DNA from: Aestuariimicrobium ganziense
GTDB taxonomy: Bacteria; Actinomycetota; Actinomycetes; Propionibacteriales; Propionibacteriaceae
Reading direction: 5' to 3'
Length of the DNA stretch: 64,000 nucleotides
NCBI RefSeq assembly: GCF_015352975.1
Contig: NZ_JACYIZ010000008.1
Coordinates: 1-64,000 of the forward strand
Shown here: positions 48,666-58,277 of the stretch, piece after piece
Layout: each line of letters starts with the position of its first letter
Position numbering within the stretch: position 1 is the stretch's first letter
The notes under the pieces: model-generated
The model's database searches: none
The model's input: the letters and a program-made list of their open reading frames with translations, nothing else
Told to the model about the DNA's origin: nothing
Position numbers and translations under genes: made by a program

Positions 48666-50080
48666 TCCCGGTCAGCCTCGTGCAGGGCAGCTACGTGGTG
48701 GCCGGCCTGCTGTTCATCCTCTCGCTCGCCGGACTCAACAAGCACGAGTCGGCCCGTGCCGGTAACCGTTTCGGCATCATCGGCATGGCGTTGGCCCTTG
48801 TCATCACCGTGGCCGCCGCAGCCATGGGCACCAAGGCCACCACCGGCGAGGTGTCGATCACCGCCAAGGGCTCCGGCTGGATCGGCCTGGCGATCATGCT
48901 GGCCGCCATGGCCATCGGCGCGGGCATCGGCATCGCCAAGGCACGCAAGGTCGAGATGACCGGCATGCCCGAACTGATCGCCATGCTGCACAGCTTCGTC
49001 GGTCTGGCCGCGGTGCTGGTCGGCTGGAACTCCTGGTACACCGGCGGCACCCACGACAAGGTGCACAACGCCGAGGTCTTCATCGGCGTGTTCGTCGGTG
49101 CGGTCACCTTCACCGGATCACTGGTCGCCTACGGCAAGCTCTCGGGCAAGCTCAAGTCGCGTCCGGTCATGCTGCCGGCCCACAACGCGATCAACGGCGG
49201 CATCTTGGTCGCCTTCTCGGTCATGACCGTGGTCTTCGTCTACCAGCCGATTCGTCCGCTGCTGATCGTCATGACCGTGCTGGCGCTGCTGCTGGGCTGG
49301 CACCTGGTCTCGGCCATCGGCGGCGGTGACATGCCGGTCGTGGTCTCGATGCTCAACTCCTACTCCGGGTGGGCCGCAGCCGCAGCCGGCTTCATGCTCA
49401 GCAACGACCTGCTGATCATCACCGGCGCACTGGTCGGCTCATCGGGTGCCTACCTGAGCTGGATCATGTGCAAGGCGATGAACCGCTCGTTCCTGTCGGT
49501 GATCGCCGGCGGCTTCGGCTCCGACGGCAACGTCGTCGGACAGGCCCGTGACTACGGTGAGCACACCGAGATCAACGCAGTCGCAGTGGCCGACCTGCTG
49601 CGCAACGCGTCGTCGGTGGTGATCACCCCCGGCTACGGCATGGCGGTCGCCCAGGCCCAGTACCCGGTCGCCGACCTGACCAGCAAGCTGCGCGCCCAGG
49701 GCGTCAACGTCCGCTTCGGCATCCACCCGGTCGCCGGACGGCTGCCCGGGCACATGAACGTGCTGCTCGCCGAGGCCAAGGTGCCCTACGACATCGTGCT
49801 CGAGATGGACGAGATCAACGACGACCTGCCCGAGACCGACGTCGTGCTCGTGATCGGCGCCAACGACACCGTCAACCCGGCCGCGATCGACGAGCCCGAC
49901 TCGCCCATCGCCGGCATGCCCGTGCTGCACGCGTGGGAGGCCAAGGACGTGGTGGTTTTCAAGCGCTCGATGGCCACCGGCTACGCCGGCGTGCAGAACC
50001 CGCTGTTCTTCAAGGAGAACACCAAGATGCTGTTCGGCGATGCCAAGGAGCGGGTCGAGGACATCATCCGGGCGCTCTGA
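48662..50080 (+). CDS. pntB: NAD(P) transhydrogenase beta subunit
   Basis: The 472-residue protein has about nine membrane helices followed by the NADP(H)-binding domain III with [21 protein letters not shown], the [12 protein letters not shown] motif and the C-terminal [23 protein letters not shown]. It forms the proton channel together with PntA. ATGA overlap with pntA couples translation. A GC-rich terminator follows. Confidence 0.97.
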   Translation: MIPVSLVQGSYVVAGLLFILSLAGLNKHESARAGNRFGIIGMALALVITVAAAAMGTKATTGEVSITAKGSGWIGLAIMLAAMAIGAGIGIAKARKVEMTGMPELIAMLHSFVGLAAVLVGWNSWYTGGTHDKVHNAEVFIGVFVGAVTFTGSLVAYGKLSGKLKSRPVMLPAHNAINGGILVAFSVMTVVFVYQPIRPLLIVMTVLALLLGWHLVSAIGGGDMPVVVSMLNSYSGWAAAAAGFMLSNDLLIITGALVGSSGAYLSWIMCKAMNRSFLSVIAGGFGSDGNVVGQARDYGEHTEINAVAVADLLRNASSVVITPGYGMAVAQAQYPVADLTSKLRAQGVNVRFGIHPVAGRLPGHMNVLLAEAKVPYDIVLEMDEINDDLPETDVVLVIGANDTVNPAAIDEPDSPIAGMPVLHAWEAKDVVVFKRSMATGYAGVQNPLFFKENTKMLFGDAKERVEDIIRAL

Positions 50081-50094
50081 GTTGCCCCGACAGG

Positions 50095-50122
50095 CCCCGC
50101 CCGATGCCTCGCGCGGGCGGGG
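50095..50122 (+). terminator. pntAB terminator hairpin
   Basis: CCCCGCCCG pairs perfectly with CGGGCGGGG around a 10-nt loop, 15 nt after the pntB stop. It is followed by TGGGGTCTTGG rather than a T run, so efficiency is uncertain. Confidence 0.6.
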
Positions 50123-50175
50123 TGGGGTCTTGGCGCTTGCCCGTGCGAGCCGCCTGCGCTGTATAGGGTGGTCAC

Positions 50176-51072
50176 ATGCGCGTCGCCGTCGGAGGATCGA
50201 CCGGGCTGATCGGCTCGGCCCTCACCCAGCACCTGCGCCGCACCGGGCACGAGGTCGTCCGGCTGGTGCGTCGCGAACCGCACTCGCCTGACGAGCGCCG
50301 CTGGCACCTGTCAGAGCAACGCAGGGAGATCGAGGGCGGTCTGGCCGACGTCGACGCTGTCGTCAACCTCGCCGGCGCCGGCATCGCCAACGCCCGCTGG
50401 ACGAGGTCGCGCAAGCGCGAACTTGTCGACTCTCGGCTGCGCCCGACCCAGACCATCGCCGCGGCCCTGGCCGAAGCCCCGCGCTGCCGGACCTTCCTGT
50501 CAGGATCGGCGATCGGCGTCTACGGCGACCGTGGCCCCGAGCAGTTGGACGAGCAGTCGTCGGCCGGGCATGGATTCCTGGCCGATCTCGTCCGCGACTG
50601 GGAGGCAGCCGCCGTCGAGTTGTCCCCGACCGACACCCGGGTCGTGCTGCTGCGCACCGGTCACGTGCTGGCTGGTCAGGGCGGCATCTTGGGCAAGCAG
50701 AAGCTGATCTACGAACTCGGGCTCGGCGGCCCGATCGGCGACGGAGGCCAGTGGGTGAGCTGGATCTCGCTGGCCGACCACGTCGCCGCGATGACCCACC
50801 TGCTGACCAGGGACGACCTCTGCGGACCGGTCAACATGGTCGGCCCGAATCCGGTCACCAACCTCGAGTTCACCCGCGCCTTCGCCCGGGCGATGCACCG
50901 CCCGGCCAAGTTGCCGCTGCCACTGCCGGTCGCGCGGGCGGTGTTCACCTCAGAGATGGTGGACGACGCGATGCTCGCCTCGCAGCGGGTGCGGCCCAAG
51001 GTGCTGATCGAGAGCGGCTTCGACTTCGGACACCGCACGGTCAACGACGCCATGCGGGCTGCGCTGGACTGA
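50176..51072 (+). CDS. TIGR01777 family NAD-dependent epimerase
   Basis: The 298-residue short-chain reductase-fold protein starts MRVAVGGSTGLIGSALTQHLRRTGHEVVRLVRR, carries the LAGAGIANARWTRSRKREL motif specific to the SulA/YfcH group (TIGR01777), and has the C-terminal DUF1731-like segment (ASQRVRPKVLIESGF). The substrate is unknown. TAGGGT lies 6 nt before the ATG (leaderless). Confidence 0.93.
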   Translation: MRVAVGGSTGLIGSALTQHLRRTGHEVVRLVRREPHSPDERRWHLSEQRREIEGGLADVDAVVNLAGAGIANARWTRSRKRELVDSRLRPTQTIAAALAEAPRCRTFLSGSAIGVYGDRGPEQLDEQSSAGHGFLADLVRDWEAAAVELSPTDTRVVLLRTGHVLAGQGGILGKQKLIYELGLGGPIGDGGQWVSWISLADHVAAMTHLLTRDDLCGPVNMVGPNPVTNLEFTRAFARAMHRPAKLPLPLPVARAVFTSEMVDDAMLASQRVRPKVLIESGFDFGHRTVNDAMRAALD

Positions 51073-51078
51073 CCGCTC

Positions 51079-51807
51079 TCAGGCCTGCGGTGTGGCCTCG
51101 GTGCCGCGCGGACGACGGATCCACCCGTCACGGATGCCGGGCACGAATCCGGCCAGCAGCGCACCGAAGAACCCCGCCGGCAGACCGTAGGCGGCCACCC
51201 CGGCGGTGGCGCTCTCGGCTGCCGCACCGACCAGCAACACCAGACTGAGGACCAGGCTCGACAACAACCCCAGCGTCGCCACGATCGCCAACGTGGTGGC
51301 CAACCCCTTGCCGAGCAGGCGGGCAGCGCCCAGCAACAACCCGGCGGCGGTCACCACCGCCAGCGACGCCATGATCACGAAGTAGGTCTGCACACCGTCG
51401 CTGGCCTCACCGAACAGCAGGTGGGGGGCGCCGAACTGGATCAGGGTCGGTCCACTCATCCAGTGGGTGTTCTCCATGATGATCATCGGCATCACCAACG
51501 AGGCGATCAGCAGTGCGGCGCTGACCAGCAGCACCGCCAGCGAGGGCAGGGTGGTCTGCGCGCTGGGCAACTTCTTCGGTGGCTTGGGCGGCATCATCCA
51601 CGGCGGACGACTGCCCGGCGGCCACGGACCCGGGGTCCAGGGCTGGCCGGGGGGCAGCGGGGGTCGTCCCACGGGTGGCGGAGTTGGCGGCGGGGCGGGA
51701 CGCATCGGCGGCCCGGGCGTGCCGGGAGGAGGTGCCTGGCCAGGTGCCCCGGAAGGTCGCGGCGGTCCGGGCGGGCCGGTCCAGCCGGGAGGTGGGGCCT
51801 GCGTCAT
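51079..51807 (-). CDS. proline-rich membrane protein
   Basis: The 242-residue protein has an N-terminal Pro/Gly-rich cytoplasmic tail of about 80 residues, then four membrane helices (about 87-107, 143-165, 172-192, 205-225). Such Pro-rich actinobacterial membrane proteins are common and of unknown function. CACAAT lies 6 nt before the ATG. It is convergent with the epimerase gene, with 6 nt between the stops. Confidence 0.75.
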   Translation of the reverse strand: MTQAPPPGWTGPPGPPRPSGAPGQAPPPGTPGPPMRPAPPPTPPPVGRPPLPPGQPWTPGPWPPGSRPPWMMPPKPPKKLPSAQTTLPSLAVLLVSAALLIASLVMPMIIMENTHWMSGPTLIQFGAPHLLFGEASDGVQTYFVIMASLAVVTAAGLLLGAARLLGKGLATTLAIVATLGLLSSLVLSLVLLVGAAAESATAGVAAYGLPAGFFGALLAGFVPGIRDGWIRRPRGTEATPQA

Positions 51808-51831
51808 GGCCCCATTGTGCCGCGCCTGGGC

Positions 51832-52386
51832 TCAGCGCATGTCGACGGTCAGGTCGGCCAGTGCTCGGGGACGATGCCATTGCCAGTGCCAGGCCTCTTG
51901 CGCAGCCCAGTGCTGCCACCACGGCCGGAAGCCCTCACCGTCACGGTCGAGCGCGCGGGTGCGGCGGCTGGTCGCGTCCAGGTCGCACCACACGGTAGCG
52001 GTCGCCAGCGCACGGTTGGCCGGGGTGATCGCGCCACAGCCCTCGACCAGGATCGCACCGTCGGGCAGGTCGACCCAGTCACCGACCCGGCCCCGGTCCC
52101 AGTCCCAGGTGGGGTGGGCACGTCGTCCGGTCAGCATGCCGGGCACCATCAGCGACGCCGCCGACAACCCTGACCAGCCCGGATAGACCCGGTCGAGCGA
52201 CACCACGGTGATCGGTGTGCCCTGCTGGGCCATCGCCGCGGCGAGGTCATGGGAGAGGCTGGTCTTGCCCGACCCGGAGCCCCCGTCGAGCAGGATGCGT
52301 GGGTGGTCGCCCGTCGGGGTCAGCGCGAGCAGGGCTTCGGCGAGGGCCTCGGTGTCGCGGGGCAGCGTGGTCGGCACCGGGGTCAC
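51832..52386 (-). CDS. small P-loop kinase (uridine kinase-like)
   Basis: The 184-residue protein has a Walker A LLDGGSGSGKTSLS (about 32-45) and a nucleoside-kinase layout (VVSLDRVYPGW; ILVEGCGAI; CDLDATSRRTRALDRD). It is Trp-rich at its end. The GTG start overlaps the ykoC stop by 4 nt (GTGA), so it belongs to the TPP-riboswitch operon. The link suggests it phosphorylates an imported thiamine-related compound, but this family is usually annotated only as uridine kinase-like. Confidence 0.75.
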   Translation of the reverse strand: MTPVPTTLPRDTEALAEALLALTPTGDHPRILLDGGSGSGKTSLSHDLAAAMAQQGTPITVVSLDRVYPGWSGLSAASLMVPGMLTGRRAHPTWDWDRGRVGDWVDLPDGAILVEGCGAITPANRALATATVWCDLDATSRRTRALDRDGEGFRPWWQHWAAQEAWHWQWHRPRALADLTVDMR

Positions 52387-53177
52387 CCCGTGATCCACAG
52401 CGTGTCGAACACGATCGCTGCCATGACAGCCCCGGCCGCCAGCAGCAGCGTGACCAGCATCGCGATCGCATCCGCCCCGGTCAGCCGGGACGAGCGTGCC
52501 CACGTGCGCTGGTTGCCGCCGAAGCCGCGGGCCTCCATCGAGGTGGCGAGGCTGGTGCCGCGGCGCAGGGCCTGGACGAGCAGCCCGAACGCCATCGACG
52601 CCCAGCGGCGCAGCCGGCCCTGGTCACCCAGGCCGCGGGCGCGGCGGGCCTGGCCGAGGGCGCGCCAGTCGTCCACGAACAACCCGACCATGCGCACACC
52701 GGCGAGGGTGCCGAGCACGAACCGGGCCGGCAGCTTGAGGATCTGGGCCAGCGCATCGGCCAGGTCGGTCGGGTCGAGGCTGCCCATCAGGGCGATCGCA
52801 GGCAGGGCCAGGGCGAACACCCGCACCAGCACGGCACCGGCGAGTGCCAGTGACTGGTCGCTGACCACGATCACGCCCCAGTCCAGGTGCACCCGGCCAC
52901 CGGGCTTGCCGTAGAGCGCCATCGACAGGGCGCCGATCGGCGCGACCAGGAAGATCGGCAGCAGGCGTCGCAGCAACTGGGGCAGCTTCACCCCGAGCAG
53001 CAGCACCCCGAGCAGTTCGCCGAGCAGCACGATCGCGGCTGACAGCCAGTCGATGGTGATCACCAGCGGCACCAGCATCACCAGGCCGATGGCGACCCGG
53101 GTGAGTGGGTTGAGCCGGTCGAGCAGACGAGTCGGTGGCGACTGGGACGGGGCCAGGCCGACGTGGGCGCTGGTCAT
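52383..53177 (-). CDS. ykoC: ECF transporter T component (YkoC-like)
   Basis: The 264-residue membrane protein is an EcfT/CbiQ-type transmembrane subunit. It contains the two cytoplasmic ARG motifs that contact the ATPases (QARRARGLG and SMEARGFGG) and about five to six membrane helices. The start ATG overlaps the stop of the ATPase gene by 4 nt. It couples ATP hydrolysis to movement of the S component. Confidence 0.92.
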   Translation of the reverse strand: MTSAHVGLAPSQSPPTRLLDRLNPLTRVAIGLVMLVPLVITIDWLSAAIVLLGELLGVLLLGVKLPQLLRRLLPIFLVAPIGALSMALYGKPGGRVHLDWGVIVVSDQSLALAGAVLVRVFALALPAIALMGSLDPTDLADALAQILKLPARFVLGTLAGVRMVGLFVDDWRALGQARRARGLGDQGRLRRWASMAFGLLVQALRRGTSLATSMEARGFGGNQRTWARSSRLTGADAIAMLVTLLLAAGAVMAAIVFDTLWITG

Positions 53178-54745
53178 CGGGGCGCCCCTGCCCTGCCCGG
53201 GGTGGTGGCCTCGTCGTCGTGGCGGTCTGGTCCGCCGGTCAGCGCGATCCGGTGCTGGGCGAGCACCGACAGGTAGGCCTGGTCGTGGGTCACCGAGACC
53301 ACGGCGCGGCCCTCGTCCACGCTGGCCCTGACCAGCCGGACCAACTCGGCCCAAGTGTTGCGGTCCTGGCCGAAGGTCGGTTCGTCGAGCAGGATCACCG
53401 CCGGCTGGGTGGCCAGCACCGTGCCAACTGAGAGGCGCCGCTTCTCGCCACCGGACAGGGTGAACGGGTTGGCCCGGGCGAGTCTGGTCAGGTGAAGCAC
53501 CTCGAGCAGTTCGTCGGTGCGGGCGGTGACCTCGGCCGTCGGGGTGCCCAGGGCCCGCAGGCCGACGGCGATCTCGTCGGCGACCGTGGCGGCAACGAAC
53601 TGGTGCTCTGGTTGCTGGAAGACCGTGCCGATGCGGGTGAGCAGATCGCGCGAGCGCCAGGTGATCGGGTGCGGTGGGCTGACCCGGCGCATCAGCGAGC
53701 GTCGGGCGGCCGGTGGGCGGATCGCCGGGGCGGCGATGACCTCACCGGACAACGGCTCGAGGAGCCCGGCCAGAGTCAGGGCGAGCGTGGACTTACCCAC
53801 CCCGTTGGGGCCGGTGACCACGGTCGAGGTGGCGGCGGGGATCGTCAGGTCGAGGTGGCGCTGCACCGGGTGCTGTGCGTGGCGTCCGATGGTGAGGTCG
53901 GCGGTGGTGAGCAGGCGTTCGTGATGGTTTCGTGCCACGGGATCGGCGAAATCGGCCGAATCGGGCGCTGTGGGGTGATCGCGTGGCACGAAACCATCAC
54001 CGTCGACCGGCAGGGGCGCTCCCGGCACCCACACCCCGGCCTCGAGCAGCGCGTCGCGGTGCCGGTGGAACACCTCGAGGGGTGGTCCGTCGGCGAGCAG
54101 GCCACCGTCTCGAGCGAGCACCACCACCCGGTCGACCAGGTCGGCCCACACCTGCACCCGGTGCTCGACCACGATCAGGGTGGTGCGGCGGTCGGCCACC
54201 AGGCGCCCGACCGCGCCACGGACCTCGTCGATGCCCTCGGGGTCGAGGTTTGCGGTCGGTTCGTCCAGCAGCAGCACCTCGGCGTGCATCGCGATCGCCC
54301 CGGCCAGGGCAAGACGCTGCTTCTGGCCACCCGACAGCGCGCTGGTCGGGCGATTGAGGGCGACATCGAGTCCGACAGCCTCGAGTGACTCGCTCACCCG
54401 GGGCCAGATCTGGTCTGGCGGCACCTGCAGGTTCTCCAGGCCGAAGGCGACGTCGTCGCCGACACGGTGCAGCACCACCGCCGCCTCCGGGTCCTGCTGG
54501 ACCAGGGCCACCAGACCCTTCTGCCGGGTGGGGTGCTTGCCCTTGACCAGCATGGTGCCGGTCGACTCGCCCTCGTCGGCCGAGCCGAGTACCCCGGCGA
54601 GCGCGGGCAAGCGGGTGGACTTGCCAGAGCCAGACGCTCCGAGCAACAGCACGCGCTCGCCGGGGTCGATGGTGAGGTCGAGGTTGCGCACCGCCCAGGC
54701 CTTGCGGCCGGCATGGCGCCAGCCCCAGGACTCGGCGGTGATCAT
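53174..54745 (-). CDS. ykoD: fused double ECF ATPase (YkoD-like) with an inserted palindrome
   Basis: The 523-residue protein carries two complete ABC-ATPase domains. The first has LLGASGSGKST (about 33-43), LSGGQKQRLALA and LLLDEPTANLD. The second has TGPNGVGKST (about 313-322), LSGGEKRRLSVG and ILLDEPTFGQD. YkoD proteins for HMP/thiamine transport are also two-domain fusions. Residues about 249-275 (DGFVPRD ... VARNHHE), in the linker between domains, are encoded by the 78-bp palindromic element. Its frame is intact and both domains keep their motifs, so it is probably functional. Confidence 0.93.
   Translation of the reverse strand: MITAESWGWRHAGRKAWAVRNLDLTIDPGERVLLLGASGSGKSTRLPALAGVLGSADEGESTGTMLVKGKHPTRQKGLVALVQQDPEAAVVLHRVGDDVAFGLENLQVPPDQIWPRVSESLEAVGLDVALNRPTSALSGGQKQRLALAGAIAMHAEVLLLDEPTANLDPEGIDEVRGAVGRLVADRRTTLIVVEHRVQVWADLVDRVVVLARDGGLLADGPPLEVFHRHRDALLEAGVWVPGAPLPVDGDGFVPRDHPTAPDSADFADPVARNHHERLLTTADLTIGRHAQHPVQRHLDLTIPAATSTVVTGPNGVGKSTLALTLAGLLEPLSGEVIAAPAIRPPAARRSLMRRVSPPHPITWRSRDLLTRIGTVFQQPEHQFVAATVADEIAVGLRALGTPTAEVTARTDELLEVLHLTRLARANPFTLSGGEKRRLSVGTVLATQPAVILLDEPTFGQDRNTWAELVRLVRASVDEGRAVVSVTHDQAYLSVLAQHRIALTGGPDRHDDEATTPGRAGAPR
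53922..53999. repeat. 78-bp palindromic element, copy B (in frame within ykoD)
   Basis: The same element as at 22546 and 56496: arms starting TGATGGTTTCGTGCCACG, with a single mismatch between the two arms here. Its 78 bp equal 26 codons. In the ykoD frame it reads without stop as an insertion in the interdomain linker. Confidence 0.93.
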
Positions 54746-54749
54746 CGGC

Positions 54750-55400
<651 letters not shown>

Positions 55401-55454
55401 GTGCCCCTCCTCGAAATGGGCACGGGTGCGCGTCGACCCTCGACGCACAAGAGC

Positions 55455-55538
55455 ATCTCCCTGCGCTGGCATGACCCAGATCAGGTTCGACGGTCGAAGG
55501 CGGCAGCCTTCCTCTCAGTCCGTTCCCGGACTCCCGTG
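55455..55538 (-). ncRNA. TPP riboswitch
   Basis: On the minus strand the conserved THI-box parts appear in order: GGGAGTCC near the start, GGACTGAGAGG, then CCTGATCTGGGTCATGCCAG and GCGCAGGGAGA at the end, with a short variable stem between. It is 55 nt upstream of ykoE and should switch the transporter operon off at high thiamine pyrophosphate, probably by hiding the GGAGGGG site or by attenuation. Confidence 0.95.
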
Positions 55539-55562
55539 TATCTGCCGACGAGTGTAGCCCGG

Positions 55563-56399
55563 TCAGCCGATGGTTGACCGGATCTGGATCGCGGCGAGCA
55601 CGTTGTCGACCAGGGTGTCGAGCGCGACGGTTCGGTAACGGAGCACGAGCCACCCGTCGAGAACCAGCAGGTTCTGACGAGTGTCGTCTCGGGCCAGGTC
55701 GGCGGGGGAGGAGTGGTGGCCCTGGCCGTCGAGCTCAATCGCGATCTTGAGTTCGGGGAAGGCGATGTCGATGAAGAACAGTTCCCCGACGATCCAGACC
55801 GGATGGTTGGCCTGCCACTGGTCAAGGCCAGCCGTGTGCAGCAGGTCGTGGGCCTCGAGCTCAAGAGGCGACCACGGTCCCTTCCGGCTCTGGTTGAGCA
55901 TCTGCCGCAGGGCTTGGTGCCCAGCGGCGGGTTTGAGCAGGTCGAAGGCGTCACGAAGCTGCTCGATCGTGGTGACCTGGCGGCGAAGCGCCTCCCAGAT
56001 CGGTCGCGTTCCCTGGTGGCGGGCCATGTCGAGCGTCGACAGCTCAGCCCCGGCCACCGCCAGGTCTCCGTGGAACTGACGAAGATCCGTTGGGGCCTGG
56101 CTGCGATCGGCGCTGAGCCATCTGGGGCTGTGGGTGCGCACGCCGGAGACCTGCACCTGGCTGGCTGCCAGTTCGGGCCACCAGGTGAGGGTGGCCGCTG
56201 TGGCGCCCCTGACCACCGCAACGGGATGTCTGGCGGTCACGGCAGCGCAGCGCAGGTCGAGGGTTTCGGGCTGGTCGTGGTGCCGGGCCACGCCGGGCGT
56301 CATCGGAACCAGCGCTCTGGCGCGTACGAGGTTGTCGAATCGGATGGGATCGCGGCGCCTGAGCACCAGACGAGGGTCGAGTGTGATGGGAGCTGACAC
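55563..56399 (-). CDS. DUF559/Vsr-like endonuclease-fold protein
   Basis: The 278-residue protein carries a C-terminal PD-(D/E)xK nuclease-like domain of the DUF559 kind: ELFFIDIAFPELKIAIELDGQGHHS (Asp and Glu-Leu-Asp, about 195-220) and LLVLDGWLVLRYRT. The N-terminal part (about 1-110) resembles an AbiEi-type winged-helix region. The GTG at 56399 is chosen since the upstream frame crosses the palindromic element. Such genes are very numerous in actinobacteria; their role is unknown. Confidence 0.78.
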   Translation of the reverse strand: MSAPITLDPRLVLRRRDPIRFDNLVRARALVPMTPGVARHHDQPETLDLRCAAVTARHPVAVVRGATAATLTWWPELAASQVQVSGVRTHSPRWLSADRSQAPTDLRQFHGDLAVAGAELSTLDMARHQGTRPIWEALRRQVTTIEQLRDAFDLLKPAAGHQALRQMLNQSRKGPWSPLELEAHDLLHTAGLDQWQANHPVWIVGELFFIDIAFPELKIAIELDGQGHHSSPADLARDDTRQNLLVLDGWLVLRYRTVALDTLVDNVLAAIQIRSTIG

Positions 56400-56495
56400 A
56401 CCACACTGTGGGCGGGCGCGGTGCGTGGCGCGCCAACCAGTTGTGACTCTGTGGACAGCCGGCGCGGCCACACCAGCCTGTGGACAACGGAAGGT

Positions 56496-56573
56496 TGATG
56501 GTTTCGTGCCACGCGATCGTCCAAATCGCCCGAAATCGGGGTGTATCGCCAATCGCGTGGCACGAAACCATCA
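56496..56573. repeat. 78-bp palindromic element, copy C
   Basis: The element lies between the divergent DUF559 and AlkD-like genes. The arms are perfect inverted repeats of 22 bp starting TGATGGTTTCGTGCCACG, and the centre holds AAATCGCCCGAAATCGGG. The right end abuts an ATG (56577) that could be an alternative start of the AlkD-like gene. Confidence 0.93.
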
Positions 56574-56627
56574 CAGATGACCGAAGAGGTGGCTCGCGAA
56601 GCGCCGGAGCCCACCAGACTGTGGTGC

Positions 56628-57326
56628 ATGGCGACCACCAACGCCGCCGAGACTCTCGCCCAGTCGATTCGTGCCGACCTCGCAGCGTCCGGCAACCCGG
56701 AACGCGCCGGAGGCCAGCAGCGCTACATGAAGTCGGCGATGCCCTACCACGGCGTCACCACGCCTGAGCTGAAGAAGATCCTGCGGCCGCACCTGGCCGG
56801 CTTCCGGCCCGGCAGCCGCCAGGAGTGGCAGGCGGCGGTGCTGGCCCTGTGGGACGACGCAACCCACCGGGAAGAGCGTTACGCGGCACTGGCCCTGGCC
56901 CGCCACCGCAGTGCTCGGCAGTGGCACGACGTCGAGAGCCTGCCGCTGTTTCGCCACCTGGTCGTCACCGGCGCCTGGTGGGACCTGGTCGACGAGACCG
57001 CATCGCACCTGGTCGGAGCGGTGTTGCGTGACCACCGCGACGAGGCGACACCGATCATGCGGGCCTGGGCAACAGACCCCGACCTGTGGGTGCGGCGCAC
57101 CGCGGTGCTCAGCCAGCTGACCCACAAGGAGCAGACCGACACCGGGCTGCTGCACCAGGCGATCGAGGCGAACCTCGACGACCAGAGCTTCTGGCTGCGC
57201 AAGGCCATCGGTTGGGCGCTGCGCCAGTACGCGAGGGTCGATCCGGACTGGGTGCGGGCCGAGGTCGACGGCTCGGGAGACCGGCTCTCCGGGCTCAGTC
57301 GACGCGAGGCGATCAAGCACCTGTGA
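56628..57326 (+). CDS. AlkD-like DNA alkylation repair protein
   Basis: The 232-residue protein is an all-helical HEAT-like repeat glycosylase of the AlkD family, which removes bulky or charged alkylated bases without flipping. Expected aromatic and acidic pocket residues are visible in WDLVDETASHLVG and SFWLRKAIGWALRQYARVDPDWV. ATG 56628 follows CAGACT by 7 nt; an ATG at 56577 next to the palindrome would add 17 residues. Confidence 0.88.
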   Translation: MATTNAAETLAQSIRADLAASGNPERAGGQQRYMKSAMPYHGVTTPELKKILRPHLAGFRPGSRQEWQAAVLALWDDATHREERYAALALARHRSARQWHDVESLPLFRHLVVTGAWWDLVDETASHLVGAVLRDHRDEATPIMRAWATDPDLWVRRTAVLSQLTHKEQTDTGLLHQAIEANLDDQSFWLRKAIGWALRQYARVDPDWVRAEVDGSGDRLSGLSRREAIKHL

Positions 57327-57368
57327 CGGTCATTGGTGAGACGACCCCGCAGGCGTAGCGTGGTCGCC

Positions 57369-58277
57369 GTGAACCATCCGATCGAGATCCACGGCCTGGT
57401 CAAGACGTTCGGTCGTACCCGGGCCCTCGACGGCCTCGACCTGGTCGTCGAACAGGGTCAGGTGCACGGGTTCCTCGGCCCCAACGGCGCCGGCAAGTCC
57501 ACCACCATCCGGGCCATGCTCGGTCAGATCGGCACCGATGCCGGCACCGTGGCGGTCTTCGGCCAGGACCCCTGGAAGGACACCGTCGAGGTGCACCGGC
57601 GGCTGGCCGCGGTGCCCGGCGAGGTCTCGCTGTGGCCCAACCTCACCGGCGGCGAGACCATCGACCTGCTGCTGCGGCTGCGCGGGATCAGACCCGACAC
57701 CACCCGCCGTGCCGAGCTGCTCGAACGCTTCGACCTCGACCCCACCAAGAAGGGCCGCGCCTACTCCAAGGGCAACCGGCAGAAGGTCGTCCTCGTCGCC
57801 GCGTTCTGTGCCCCCACCGACCTGCTCGTGCTGGACGAGCCCACCGCCGGCCTCGACCCGCTCATGGAGCAGGTCTTCAACGAGTGCCTGGCTGAGCACC
57901 GTGCCCAGGGCACCACTGTGCTGCTGTCGAGCCACATCCTCAGCGAGGTGGAACGGCTCGCCGACCACGTCACCATCATCCGCAACGGCCGGGTGGTCGA
58001 GACCGGAACCCTCGAGAGCCTGCGTCACCTGCGACGCCACCACGTCCGGGCCCAGGTCGCGGCCGAGTTGCCCCGCGACCTGCCGGGCGTCCACGACCTC
58101 GTCCAAGACCCCGATGGAGTCACCTGCACCGTCGACCCCGAAGGCCTGCCCCGGCTGCTGGCGGCGCTCCAGCAGGCCGGTGTGTCCGCGCTGACCTGCA
58201 CCCCGCCCTCGCTGGAGGAGTTGTTCATCGACGCCTATCGCGAGCCCGACCCCAGCCCCACTGGTGGGCGGGCATGA
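57369..58277 (+). CDS. ABC transporter ATP-binding protein (exporter)
   Basis: The 302-residue ATPase has Walker A GPNGAGKST (about 37-45), a signature YSKGNRQKV (in the place of LSGGQ), Walker B LLVLDEPTAGLD and the H-loop LLSSHILSE. The C-terminal 80 residues match the DUF4162-like extension of drug exporters. The GTG start follows TAGCGT by 7 nt. It overlaps the permease gene by 4 nt. It is probably a drug or antibiotic efflux pump. Confidence 0.93.
   Translation: MNHPIEIHGLVKTFGRTRALDGLDLVVEQGQVHGFLGPNGAGKSTTIRAMLGQIGTDAGTVAVFGQDPWKDTVEVHRRLAAVPGEVSLWPNLTGGETIDLLLRLRGIRPDTTRRAELLERFDLDPTKKGRAYSKGNRQKVVLVAAFCAPTDLLVLDEPTAGLDPLMEQVFNECLAEHRAQGTTVLLSSHILSEVERLADHVTIIRNGRVVETGTLESLRHLRRHHVRAQVAAELPRDLPGVHDLVQDPDGVTCTVDPEGLPRLLAALQQAGVSALTCTPPSLEELFIDAYREPDPSPTGGRA

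Noticed and set aside
56541..56627. N-terminal extension of the AlkD-like gene into palindrome copy C
   Set aside because: The extension MYRQSRGTKP is element sequence; homologues begin near MATTNAAETLAQSI and a -10 box lies just before that ATG. An intermediate ATG at 56577 remains possible.
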